This document shows positions 1-7,968 of a stretch of DNA of 64,000 bases, one piece after another (the first letter of the stretch is position 1; every line of letters starts with the position of its first letter). Below the pieces are notes generated by a model that saw only the letters and a program-made list of their open reading frames with translations, had not been told where the DNA came from and did no database searches. The position numbers were made by a program, and so were the translations under genes. The DNA is from Trichocoleus sp. FACHB-40 (GTDB lineage: Bacteria; Cyanobacteriota; Cyanobacteriia; Cyanobacteriales; FACHB-T130). The stretch lies in contig NZ_JACJPF010000070.1 in NCBI RefSeq assembly GCF_014695915.1, positions 41,862 to 105,861 of the forward strand. The letters are read 5' to 3'.

Positions 1-470
1 TGGGCGTGACTGAGACGGCGGGCGATCGCTACCTCAGAATCCTGTCCCCGGCCTCGTATCCGGTTTTCTAGCTCGCTCACGGAAGGAGGCATGATAAAGA
101 TCCGCAATGCCTCTGGGAAATTTTTCCTGATCTGCCGCGCCCCTTCGAGTTCAATTTCTAAAATCACCCACTGTCCTTGCTGGATGTGTTCCTTCACCCG
201 GCGTTTGGGAGTGCCATAATAATTTCCGGCAAACTCAGCCCATTCGAGCAGTTCACCAGCTGTTACCATTTCCTCAAACTGGCTGCGGCTGACAAAATAA
301 TAGTTTTTACCGTCAATCTCCCCAGGACGGGGGGAGCGAGTGGTGACAGATACAGAAAAATATAGTTCTGGATGACGCGCTAGAAGCGATCGCAGCAGCG
401 TGCCTTTGCCTACTCCACTCGGCCCTGTCAAAACAATCAGTCTCCCTTTTCCCATAGCCTTCTGACTCAT
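1..470 (-). CDS. gmk: Guanylate kinase, C-terminus cut by window edge
   Basis: Cytoplasmic enzyme that phosphorylates GMP to GDP with ATP in purine nucleotide synthesis. Reading down from ATG at 470, the protein starts [10 protein letters not shown] and has a P-loop TGPSGVGKG at about residues 15-23. The GMP-binding part follows (TTRSPRPGE, then YYF and [14 protein letters not shown] [12 protein letters not shown]), then the lid region with [12 protein letters not shown] [10 protein letters not shown]. About 156 codons are present; the family is near 190-200, so roughly 40 residues lie outside the window. A second ATG at 455 (MGKGRLIVL) is an alternative start. It lies downstream of remA on the same strand, an arrangement also known from Firmicutes. 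Confidence 0.95.
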   Translation of the reverse strand, partial: MSQKAMGKGRLIVLTGPSGVGKGTLLRSLLARHPELYFSVSVTTRSPRPGEIDGKNYYFVSRSQFEEMVTAGELLEWAEFAGNYYGTPKRRVKEHIQQGQWVILEIELEGARQIRKNFPEALRIFIMPPSVSELENRIRGRGQDSEVAIARRLSHA

Positions 471-594
471 GCAACAAACTGTAGACTTTCTACTTTAAAT
501 CATTGAATTGAGACTTTGGACTATAGAAACTATTTATTTCCTTCGTCTCTCAATAAAAAAGCTTTCAGGCTATCCCCCAAGAAAGGAGCGCAGC

Positions 595-625
595 AAAAGG
601 CAAAAATTATTCATTTTTGCCTTTT
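595..625 (-). terminator. Hairpin in the remA-gmk spacer
   Basis: A perfect 13-bp inverted repeat (595-607 and 613-625) with a 5-nt loop. On the minus strand the second arm ends in a short T run (TTTT). It sits just past the remA stop, so it may attenuate or end remA transcription before gmk. Confidence 0.5.
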
Positions 626-646
626 ACATGATTGCCTTTTTAGTCT

Positions 647-910
647 TTAGTTGTTGGCGCTACCGTCTTTGCCGATAACGAAGCGATGGGCAACAGTTTC
701 CGGCTGAATAGCCGAGAGAATGACGTGGCTAGAATCAGTAATAATTACTGCTCTGGTACGACGCCCGTAAGTGGCATCAATCAGCTGGCCTCGATCCCTG
801 GCATCGGTAATGATCCGTTTGATCGGGGCAGATTCTGGACTGACAATGGCAACAACTCGGTTTGCAGACACAATGTTACCAAAACCGATGTTGATTAGCT
901 GGATGTCCAT
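647..910 (-). CDS. remA: RemA-like DNA-binding regulator (DUF370)
   Basis: An 87-residue protein matching the DUF370/RemA family throughout: [12 protein letters not shown] at the start, [14 protein letters not shown] in the middle and [16 protein letters not shown] toward the end. In Bacillus subtilis, RemA binds DNA and activates matrix genes; in cyanobacteria the role is less clear. The length is typical for the family. It lies upstream of gmk on the same strand with a 176-nt gap that holds a hairpin. The family call is secure from the motif pattern, but a regulatory target here is inference. Confidence 0.9.
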   Translation of the reverse strand: MDIQLINIGFGNIVSANRVVAIVSPESAPIKRIITDARDRGQLIDATYGRRTRAVIITDSSHVILSAIQPETVAHRFVIGKDGSANN

Positions 911-1180
911 AAAAAACTAACGGCATAGCCGCATAAAAAGCTTCATAGAGTCTAGTTCCCATGTTATCTACAATAATATTGACTTACAAGCTTAAAATCC
1001 ACGAAAACCCCCGTTTTTAGGTACTAACTGCTTTTTTTTACCTTTCAGTTCTTTTTAACTCTTCCAAAAGAAATAGATAAAAATAGCGGTTTCATGTGAA
1101 TTGCTTCCACAGGTGACTTAGTTAGCAAGGATAGAAGTAAACTAATTGTGAGCTTGTAACAATAAAAACCGCGTTCTCTC

Positions 1181-2989
1181 GTGCAACTTGTTGACTTTAC
1201 TACCCTAACTGGTGCTTGTTGCGAACTGCGCGATGAATGGATACCAGCGCGCACCGAACAGGTTTATCAGCGCGATCGCTTTACAATATCTCTAGCACTG
1301 CGAACCTTGAAGCGACGGGGTTGGCTGACAATTTGTTGGCATCCGCAAGCGGCGAGAGTTTGTATAGGAAATCCACCGCCCCGGACACCGGATACATTTA
1401 CCTTCAGCGACCAGCTGCGACATCAACTGGGAGGATTTGCCTTGGTGGCGATTGAAGCGATCGCGCCTTGGGAGCGAGTGCTAGACTTGCAATTTGCCAA
1501 ACGTCCCGGAGACCCGGTATTCTGGCACCTGTACGTCGAAGTTATAGGCAAATACAGCAACGTTATCCTCACAGGTGCAGACAACCTAATTGTCACTGTC
1601 GCCCATCAAGTTAGCAGCCAGCAGTCCAGCGTCCGCCCTATCCAAACCGGACAACCTTACGAAGTACCCCCAGCCCTCACCAATACTACTCCCAGTTTGA
1701 GAGAATCCCAAGAGCGCTGGCAAGAGCGAGTCAGTCTGGTACCAGGAACGCTGCGGCGGAACTTACTGAAAAACTACCGGGGTTTGAGTCCAGCGCTGGT
1801 GGTATCAATGGCACAAGCCGCAGGCCTAGATTCAGAGGCTACCACCAATAGCTTGATATCATCCGACTGGGATAAATTATTTCAAAAATGGCAAGAGTGG
1901 CTGCAAGTAGTTGAACTGGGGACTGGGGAAGAGGGGAACCGAGGTGGAGGGGAACCAGGAGAGAAGGAAGAAAAAGCGTTGTCCTCCGTGTCCCCAGTCA
2001 AGAGCCAGTTTCATCCCGGCTTTACACAAGATGGTTATAACGTCTTAGGTTGGGGTATTATCAAGCCTGCCTCATCAGTCCAAGAATTACTCAACCGCTA
2101 CTACACCGACCAACTAAATCAACAAGAATTTAACCAGATCCGCCATCAGTTAAGTCAGAAACTCAATAATATTCTGCAAAAATTGCGTCAGAAGGCTTCT
2201 ACCTTCAAAGAACGCTTGCAGCAATCAGACCAAGCAGACCAGTACCGAGAACAAGCAGACTTGCTGATGGCTTACCTCCAAGACTGGGAACCAGGGATGA
2301 AGGCGATCGCACTCAACGATTTTGAAACAGGTAAGCCAGTCACAATTCCCCTAGATCCAGAAAAAAACGCTGTCCAAAATGCCCAATCTCTCTACAAGCG
2401 CCACCAGAAACTAAAACGCGCTCGTACAGCCGTTGAACCTTTACTCCAACAAGTGCAAGAGGAAATTGATTACCTGGAGCAAGTGGAAGCAACCCTTACC
2501 CAGCTTGATGCTTACGACGACCCAGAAGATTTACAAACGCTCTTAGAAATCCGCGATGAACTGATTGGGCAGAAATATTTAGAAGATCCAGACAACCGCA
2601 GCCGTAGGGATGAGGAAGCGAGTCACCCCTACAATTACCAGACACCAAGCGGTTTTGAATTACTAATTGGGCGCAACAACCGCCAGAACGATCAGCTAAC
2701 TTTTCGCATGGCTGGAGATTATGACCTCTGGTTCCACACTCAGGAAATTCCCGGAAGTCATGGCTTGCTGCGGGTCGCACCGGGGGAAGTCCCTGACGAA
2801 GCCGATTTGCAATTTGCCGCTGACCTAATTTCTTACTACAGCCGCGCCAGACAAAGTGACCAGGTTCCAGTGGTCTACACTCAACCCAAACACGTCTACA
2901 AGCCTAAAGGTGCTAAACCTGGGATTGCGATTTATAAGCATGAGCGCATCATTTGGGGTCGTCCTCAGAAAGCCGTCAACTATCTTTAG
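1181..2989 (+). CDS. rqcH: RqcH/NFACT ribosome quality-control protein
   Basis: Homologue of eukaryotic Rqc2 and bacterial RqcH, older name fibronectin-binding protein A. The family binds stalled 50S subunits and directs C-terminal alanine tailing of nascent chains. The N-terminal NFACT-N region begins with VDFTTLTGACCEL. A coiled-coil middle section spans about residues 300-470. The C-terminal NFACT-R domain carries DLWFHTQEIPGSH near residue 520. The start is GTG at 1181, which gives the family-typical MQxVDFTTL beginning. Residues about 246-273 are a low-complexity linker encoded by the G-rich heptanucleotide repeat seen elsewhere in the window. The length, 602 aa, is slightly above the family norm, consistent with that insertion. 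Confidence 0.9.
   Translation: MQLVDFTTLTGACCELRDEWIPARTEQVYQRDRFTISLALRTLKRRGWLTICWHPQAARVCIGNPPPRTPDTFTFSDQLRHQLGGFALVAIEAIAPWERVLDLQFAKRPGDPVFWHLYVEVIGKYSNVILTGADNLIVTVAHQVSSQQSSVRPIQTGQPYEVPPALTNTTPSLRESQERWQERVSLVPGTLRRNLLKNYRGLSPALVVSMAQAAGLDSEATTNSLISSDWDKLFQKWQEWLQVVELGTGEEGNRGGGEPGEKEEKALSSVSPVKSQFHPGFTQDGYNVLGWGIIKPASSVQELLNRYYTDQLNQQEFNQIRHQLSQKLNNILQKLRQKASTFKERLQQSDQADQYREQADLLMAYLQDWEPGMKAIALNDFETGKPVTIPLDPEKNAVQNAQSLYKRHQKLKRARTAVEPLLQQVQEEIDYLEQVEATLTQLDAYDDPEDLQTLLEIRDELIGQKYLEDPDNRSRRDEEASHPYNYQTPSGFELLIGRNNRQNDQLTFRMAGDYDLWFHTQEIPGSHGLLRVAPGEVPDEADLQFAADLISYYSRARQSDQVPVVYTQPKHVYKPKGAKPGIAIYKHERIIWGRPQKAVNYL
1912..1999 (+). repeat. G-rich heptanucleotide repeat inside rqcH
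   Basis: Starts with a GGGGACT-type unit, continues with degenerate G-rich repeats and closes with TCCCCAGTC-type sequence, like the intergenic repeats near 10.2, 37.1 and 42.2 kb. It is read in frame as a Gly/Glu-rich linker between NFACT-N and the coiled coil. Confidence 0.6.
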
Positions 2990-3142
2990 TGTGAAGATTT
3001 CAACAAAATGTAAATTTTTATGAGCTAAAGTTTGTATTTACTGTTACAGTAAATATTAAGAAATCTTTTAGGCTGGCGGTTGGGAACGCGCAGGTTAGGA
3101 TTTCCTCAGATCAACGACAACAGAATCAACGAGTTTTTTGCG

Positions 3143-3170
3143 CCAGCTGTGGTAACAGCTGGTCTTTTTT
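3143..3170 (+). terminator. Rho-independent terminator
   Basis: Arms CCAGCTGT and ACAGCTGG (8 bp) with a GGTA loop, followed by TCTTTTTT. It is 150 nt past the rqcH stop, so it ends either rqcH or an independent small RNA of about 100 nt starting near 3067. Confidence 0.7.
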
Positions 3171-3466
3171 ATTAGGTAGAGATAAATATCTATTGAAACA
3201 TTAAATTTATCAATTAAAAACCCAATTAGTTTTCCGGCTTTTAACCTTTTTGAGCTTTTCACCTGTTCGCGCCGTTACGCCCCAAAGCAACCAGCTTGAT
3301 CATCAACCCTAACGGCTAAAAATGGACGCGATCGCTATTGTTCAGAATATTACGCGATCGCTGCCCTGTGTATCCTCTATTTTCGCTATTCACATTTTTC
3401 CTAGTCTGCCATCGCCATAGCCTTGCTTGGATGGGGGCTGTAACAATTAAGTTGCTAAAAATAACC

Positions 3467-3510
3467 AATACGGAGGGAAAACGGCTTTTTCCCTCCGTAT
3501 TTGCTTTTTT
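3467..3510 (+). terminator. Terminator-like hairpin
   Basis: A 14-bp perfect inverted repeat (3467-3480 and 3488-3501) with a 7-nt loop, followed by TGCTTTTTT. No gene lies directly upstream on the plus strand. Confidence 0.55.
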
Positions 3511-3690
3511 AGCTTTCTCAGCCTTGCCCTGTCTAAACTTCAGCAGCAAATAAACATGGGAGTATGTAATAATTTATGACCCTAAAGTAATGATTTATTG
3601 CACCCAGCTAAGAATAACAACAAATTTGGCTGTATCCTAGCTTACAATTGGCAACAGAACCCCTGTGGAAATTACTGGCTGGGTTTATAT

Positions 3691-6015
3691 ATGCACCTGA
3701 ACGGTTTGCCTATTCCTTCACTATCTCTAGAGCCTGCCATTGAGCGTCAACCTCTAACCGTTGCGCCTGACACACTTCTAGTCGATGTTCTGGCGCTCAT
3801 GAGTCAGTTAAGGAGTAGTTGTGTGCTACCCAACAGGATAGAAACAGATGCCAATGACGTTTCAGAAGATCCCATAGGGAAGACTTATCAGAGAAGTGTC
3901 GCATCGCCCACCTCTGTGTTTCCAGAAAGGGAAAGTGTTCTTGACACCGCCGATTCTTCCGGTTGTTACGTATTGGTCATAAAAGGTACGCAGCTAGTGG
4001 GAGTATTCACAGAGCGGGATATAGTCCGACTAACTGCTGCTGGAACTTCCCTAATAAACGTCAAAATTGGCGATATAGTAACAAAAACAGCGATTACACT
4101 GAGGAAATCGGAAGCTCAGGATGTTTTCACTGCCCTTTCTTTATTTCGTCAGCATCGGATTCGTCACTTGCCAATAATGGACGATAACGATCATATTGTT
4201 GGGGTAGTGACAAACGACAGTATTCGCAAAGCACTGCAACCCGTCAATCTCCTGACGCGATTGCGATATGTCTCCGATGTGATGACATCTAAAGTCGTTC
4301 ATGCACCTTTAACCGCTTCTGTTCTAGATTTAGCCCAGCTCATGGCTCAGCAGCTAGTCAGCTGTGTAGTTATTACAGAACAAGAACTGGGGACTGGGGA
4401 CAAGGGACTAGGTAAGAGTCCTTGCAATCCCCAATCCCCAATCCCCAATCCCCAACCCCTAATCCCAGTGGGAATCGTTACAGAGCGAGACGTTGTGCAG
4501 TTCCAGGCGTTAGAGCTGGATTTGTCAAAAACGCAGGCTCAAAATGTAATGAGTACGCCCTTGTTTTGCTTGCGTCCCTCAGATTCCCTGTGGGATGCCC
4601 ATCAAGAAATGCAACGGCGGCGTGTGCGGCGTTTGGTTGTGAGTAGCGATCGCGGACAATTACTAGGCATTGTTTCCCAAACCAGTCTGCTGCAAGTGCT
4701 GAACCCAGCAGATATGTATAATGTCATCGAAGTATTGCAGCAAGCCGTAGAGGAACGAACCAGCGCATTAAGAAACAGCAACGAGCGACTGCGTTCTGAG
4801 ATTGCGGAACGCAAACGAGCAGAGAAGGCATTGCAGCAAGCACACGATGATTTAAAAATACAGATAGAAGAACAAACTGCTGAACTCAATAAAGCCAATG
4901 CTCTCCTCAAACAAGACATTATTGAGCGCGTCTCAGTAGAAGCGGCATTGCGGCAATCAGAAGCGCAATTAAAACAACAAGCCCAGCATCTACAACAAAC
5001 TCTTGACAAATTGCAAAAAACGCAAGCCCAGCTAATTCAAACAGAAAAGATGTCAAGTCTGGGGCAGCTAGTTGCTGGTGTTGCTCATGAAATCAACAAC
5101 CCCATCAATTTTATCTATGGCAATCTCAACTACGCAGATAAATATGTCCAAGATTTGCTGAAGCTGCTGCAACTCTTTAGCAAGCACTATCCCCAGCCAA
5201 CATCTGATATTCAGCGCCTTACTGAAGAAATTGACCTAGATTTTCTCAGTACAGACCTTCCGAAACTGTTAGCTTCGATGAAAGTGGGAGCGAACCGTAT
5301 CCGGGATTTGGTGCTGTCACTGCGGAACTTCTCCCGATTAGATGAGAGTCTATTAAAATCTGTTAACATTCACGAAGGGCTAGATAGTACCCTTTTGATA
5401 TTACAAAATCAGCTAGAAGCAAGAACAGGGCGTTTTGGAATTAGAGTCATTAAAGAGTACGGCAACCTGCCTCTTGTAGAGTGTTTAGGGGGTCAGCTTA
5501 ATCAGGTATTTATGAATATACTGAGTAATGCGATTGATGCCTTGAAAATCCGGAGCGGAGAATTTGAAATTCCCTCTGGGGATAAGGGGCGATGGGAAAT
5601 CAAGAATGGGGAGGAAAGTACCAATTACCAATTTCCTACTATTCGGATTCGCACCGAAGTAGTAAACAAAAATCAAGTTGCTATTTGCATTGCCGACAAC
5701 GGCATCGGTATGACAGAGGCAATCAGTCGTCAGATGTTTGACCCTTTCTTCACAACGAAACCTGTGGGCAAAGGCACTGGGTTAGGATTGTCAATTAGCT
5801 ATCAAATTATTGTGGAAAAACACGGCGGTCAGCTTCAGTGTAATTCTGCGCTTGGTCATGGAACCGAGTTTATAATTCAAATTCCGATTAGACAGCAATC
5901 TCACGCTAAACCGGTTTATCGAAACAGACGATTAAAACCTACTATTGAACGAAACGAAACACAGAAAATACACGAGAATGAGTGTGTTTGTGAGGGATTA
6001 AAAAGCCAAGATTAA
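3691..6015 (+). CDS. CBS-domain sensor histidine kinase
   Basis: Predicted cytoplasmic two-component histidine kinase of 774 aa. Two CBS-domain pairs fill roughly residues 1-340; their VGVFTERDIVRL, IVGVVTNDSIRK, PVGIVTERDVV and LLGIVSQTSLL segments are visible. CBS pairs usually bind adenine nucleotides. A long coiled coil with E-R-R-T/E-R-K-R-A spacing follows. HisKA contains VAGVAHEINNP with His466. The HATPase domain shows an N box, DNGIGM and GKGTGLGLS. There is no receiver domain or membrane helix. The ATG at 3691 is chosen because MHLNGLPIPSLSLEPAI is a natural CBS start; the frame is open from TTG 3598. Residues about 232-260 come from an inserted repeat. No response regulator is adjacent. 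Confidence 0.88.
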   Translation: MHLNGLPIPSLSLEPAIERQPLTVAPDTLLVDVLALMSQLRSSCVLPNRIETDANDVSEDPIGKTYQRSVASPTSVFPERESVLDTADSSGCYVLVIKGTQLVGVFTERDIVRLTAAGTSLINVKIGDIVTKTAITLRKSEAQDVFTALSLFRQHRIRHLPIMDDNDHIVGVVTNDSIRKALQPVNLLTRLRYVSDVMTSKVVHAPLTASVLDLAQLMAQQLVSCVVITEQELGTGDKGLGKSPCNPQSPIPNPQPLIPVGIVTERDVVQFQALELDLSKTQAQNVMSTPLFCLRPSDSLWDAHQEMQRRRVRRLVVSSDRGQLLGIVSQTSLLQVLNPADMYNVIEVLQQAVEERTSALRNSNERLRSEIAERKRAEKALQQAHDDLKIQIEEQTAELNKANALLKQDIIERVSVEAALRQSEAQLKQQAQHLQQTLDKLQKTQAQLIQTEKMSSLGQLVAGVAHEINNPINFIYGNLNYADKYVQDLLKLLQLFSKHYPQPTSDIQRLTEEIDLDFLSTDLPKLLASMKVGANRIRDLVLSLRNFSRLDESLLKSVNIHEGLDSTLLILQNQLEARTGRFGIRVIKEYGNLPLVECLGGQLNQVFMNILSNAIDALKIRSGEFEIPSGDKGRWEIKNGEESTNYQFPTIRIRTEVVNKNQVAICIADNGIGMTEAISRQMFDPFFTTKPVGKGTGLGLSISYQIIVEKHGGQLQCNSALGHGTEFIIQIPIRQQSHAKPVYRNRRLKPTIERNETQKIHENECVCEGLKSQD
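4386..4470 (+). repeat. Heptanucleotide repeat inside a CBS domain
   Basis: GGGGACT-type units, the GGTAAGAGTC core and CCCCAAT-type units, the same order as intergenic copies. It is read in frame as a Pro/Asn/Gln-rich loop (SPIPNPQ) between a strand ending VVITEQ and the next VGIVTERDVV. Confidence 0.8.
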
Positions 6016-6584
6016 AAATCAATAAAATAAATTTTATTTGAGCTGAATTTTTTTTGCTGGTAGCGATCGCATTCTGCCGTGAGAAATAACCCAAAAAAAT
6101 GCGCGATCGCTAATTTATTGTTTCTACAATTTCAATGGTAAATTGGTTACTCAATTTTATTTAGCAATTCAAGAGTTGAGTGCGATACGTCTATAAGGAC
6201 ATGACATTACTATGTCTTTACTAAGGTGGCGAAAAGAAAACAATCGCGATATATTCCACCCGACTGAGAAACGCTATATTTCTACAGCAGTCTTATTTCA
6301 TTTGTAACCTTTAGCTCTTTTAGCCTGTCGCTCTCGTGAGGAGACGCTACGAACGAAAAAATATTTTATAACTCCTGCAAGGATAGACGCCACTTCCCAA
6401 CCTGTGAATTTTGTAGCCTCTGTCCTGGCTTAACAAGTGTGCCATTCTCTTTTGCAGCCTAAATATGCCCATAATGTCTGAGCTACTACAGAAACCGTAT
6501 TCAGTCTATTTGCTGCTGCGGTGAAGAACTTTTTTGATTACAGTGGGATTATCTACTGTATTGCTGTCGTTCAGCGCAAAGAAT
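6016..6584. other. Gene-free spacer upstream of hhoA
   Basis: 569 bp, AT-rich, with two HIP1 sites near 6064 and 6105, a 30-nt dispersed repeat (6249-6278), and a GTCGCTCTCGTGAGGAGAC-type cyanobacterial repeat near 6326. No protein gene is supported. The hhoA frame stays open back to TTG 6534. Confidence 0.5.
6249..6278. repeat. 30-nt dispersed repeat, copy 1
   Basis: Runs from ATATATTCCACCC to GAGAAACGCTATA and matches 54714-54743 with one mismatch. The outer end (TATAGCGTTTCTC on the other strand) resembles the terminal repeats of the element at 62996-63093. Confidence 0.65.
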
Positions 6585-7778
6585 ATGAGTTTACTTGCCA
6601 AGCAGCTGACCACTTATCTCGCTTTGTTGGCTATCGGCGGTGGTGCAGGAATATATGCCAGTCGCTATTTTAATGCTGACGAAACTCGCGTTAGTAGCGG
6701 ACAGCAGCAAATATTTCCCCCAACGGTACAACAAATATCTCCAGGGCGCGGGTCGTCCCAAGATAACCTGAACTTTATTGCTGAAGCTGTGGAAAAAGTC
6801 GGCCCTGCGGTGGTCAGAATAGATTCGGCTCGTACCGTGTCCCAGCAAGTTCCAGATGCTTTCAGAAACCCCTTTTTCCGGCGCTTTTTTGGCAATGAAA
6901 TGCCAGTTCCGCCAGAAGACCGAGTTGAGCGGGGTACGGGTTCTGGATTCATTCTCAGCCAAGATGGTCGCTTGATGACAAATGCTCATGTTGTCGCTGG
7001 GGCAGATACAGTTAAGGTGACGCTCAAAGATGGCCGGATTTTGAATGGTCGTGTAGTGGGGACAGATCCAGTTACTGATGTGGCTGTGGTCAAAATTGAT
7101 GCTAATAAGTTGCCGTGGGTACGGCTGGGAGATTCGGAAAATTTGATACCAGGTCAGTGGGCGATCGCTATTGGCAATCCCCTCGGACTAGATAACACTG
7201 TAACTGTAGGCATCGTCAGCGCTACAGGTCGTTCCAGTTTACAGGTGGGTGTCCCTGATAAGCGAGTAAGATTTATTCAAACTGATGCGGCAATTAACCC
7301 CGGAAACTCCGGCGGCCCGTTATTAAACGCTCGTGGCGAAGTCATTGGCATCAACACAGCAATTCGGGCAAATGCTCAGGGACTCGGTTTTGCTATCCCG
7401 ATTGAAACTGCTTCGCGAGTCGGTAATCAGCTATTTAGCCAAGGTCGTGCTGAACATCCCTATTTGGGAATTCAAATGGTGACGATTACCCCAGACGTGA
7501 AAGAAGAAATTAACAAAAGTCCGGAAGTACAATTTAAACTCACTCAGGACAAAGGCGTTTTAATCGTGCGAGTCGTCAAAAACTCACCAGCAGACCGCGC
7601 TGGCTTACGTGAAGGAGATGTTATTAAAAGAATTAGCGGTCAACAAGTCAATAGTGCCGATCAAGTACAGGAACGGGTAGAAGCTAGTTCAGTTGGTGGC
7701 AAGCTGGAAGTAGAAATCAATCGCAACGGTCAAAACCAGAATGTCCAAGTCCAACCGGGTGCTTTCCCTGTTGAGTAG
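6585..7778 (+). CDS. hhoA: HhoA/HtrA-type Deg serine protease
   Basis: Envelope protease and chaperone that degrades misfolded extracytoplasmic proteins, of the cyanobacterial Deg group (HtrA, HhoA, HhoB). With the ATG at 6585 the protein has 397 aa and opens with an N-terminal hydrophobic segment (about residues 8-24) serving as signal anchor. The trypsin-like domain has the triad His135 (TNAHVV), Asp165 (TDVAVVKID) and Ser242 (GNSGGP). One C-terminal PDZ domain covers about residues 300-390 (GVLIVRVVKNSPADRAGL). The upstream TTG (6534) and GTG (6543) extend the frame but give an atypical leader. Which of the three paralogues it is remains less certain than the family. Confidence 0.9.
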   Translation: MSLLAKQLTTYLALLAIGGGAGIYASRYFNADETRVSSGQQQIFPPTVQQISPGRGSSQDNLNFIAEAVEKVGPAVVRIDSARTVSQQVPDAFRNPFFRRFFGNEMPVPPEDRVERGTGSGFILSQDGRLMTNAHVVAGADTVKVTLKDGRILNGRVVGTDPVTDVAVVKIDANKLPWVRLGDSENLIPGQWAIAIGNPLGLDNTVTVGIVSATGRSSLQVGVPDKRVRFIQTDAAINPGNSGGPLLNARGEVIGINTAIRANAQGLGFAIPIETASRVGNQLFSQGRAEHPYLGIQMVTITPDVKEEINKSPEVQFKLTQDKGVLIVRVVKNSPADRAGLREGDVIKRISGQQVNSADQVQERVEASSVGGKLEVEINRNGQNQNVQVQPGAFPVE

Positions 7779-7819
7779 TTTTACGCTGACGATTTTCCCT
7801 CACTTGGCATCTAACCCAA

Positions 7820-7865
7820 ATTCCGCACCTTCAATTGTCTTATGTGACAACTGGGGGTGCGGAAT
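7820..7865. repeat. 46-bp near-palindrome after hhoA
   Basis: Outer arms ATTCCGCACC and GGTGCGGAAT are perfect; the inner arms TCAATTGTC and GACAACTG nearly pair, with a TTATGT loop. There is no T run, so it is a REP-like cyanobacterial repeat rather than a clear terminator. Confidence 0.7.
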
Positions 7866-7968
7866 ATAGGTAATAGGGCATTTGTTTGGTTTCGCGGTTG
7901 CACGAGGCCCAACCTACTAGGGCTTACTTGTCTACGATATTAAAGGGCTTTGACATTGCCCCTGCTAC

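Larger units (their letters stand above)
2990..3690. other. 700-bp gene-free stretch with two hairpin units
   Basis: No convincing protein gene. It has a weak promoter-like pair (TTGTAT near 3032, TATTAA near 3054), two hairpins followed by T runs (3143-3170 and 3467-3510) and two HIP1 sites. A TTG-initiated extension of the downstream kinase frame begins at 3598 but has no ribosome-binding site. Two terminators without an upstream gene suggest one or two small transcripts. Confidence 0.4.

Noticed and set aside
3010..3170. Known cyanobacterial small RNA Yfr1 or Yfr2
   Set aside because: The Yfr1 ACTCCTCACAC motif is absent, and no Yfr2-type loop could be confirmed; only a generic small-RNA candidate is kept.
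3598..3690. TTG-initiated extension of the CBS kinase
   Set aside because: No ribosome-binding site, and the ATG at 3691 begins a family-typical CBS N-terminus.
4602..5009. Cys/Arg/Ser-rich minus frame in the histidine kinase
   Set aside because: Antisense shadow of the coiled-coil codons.
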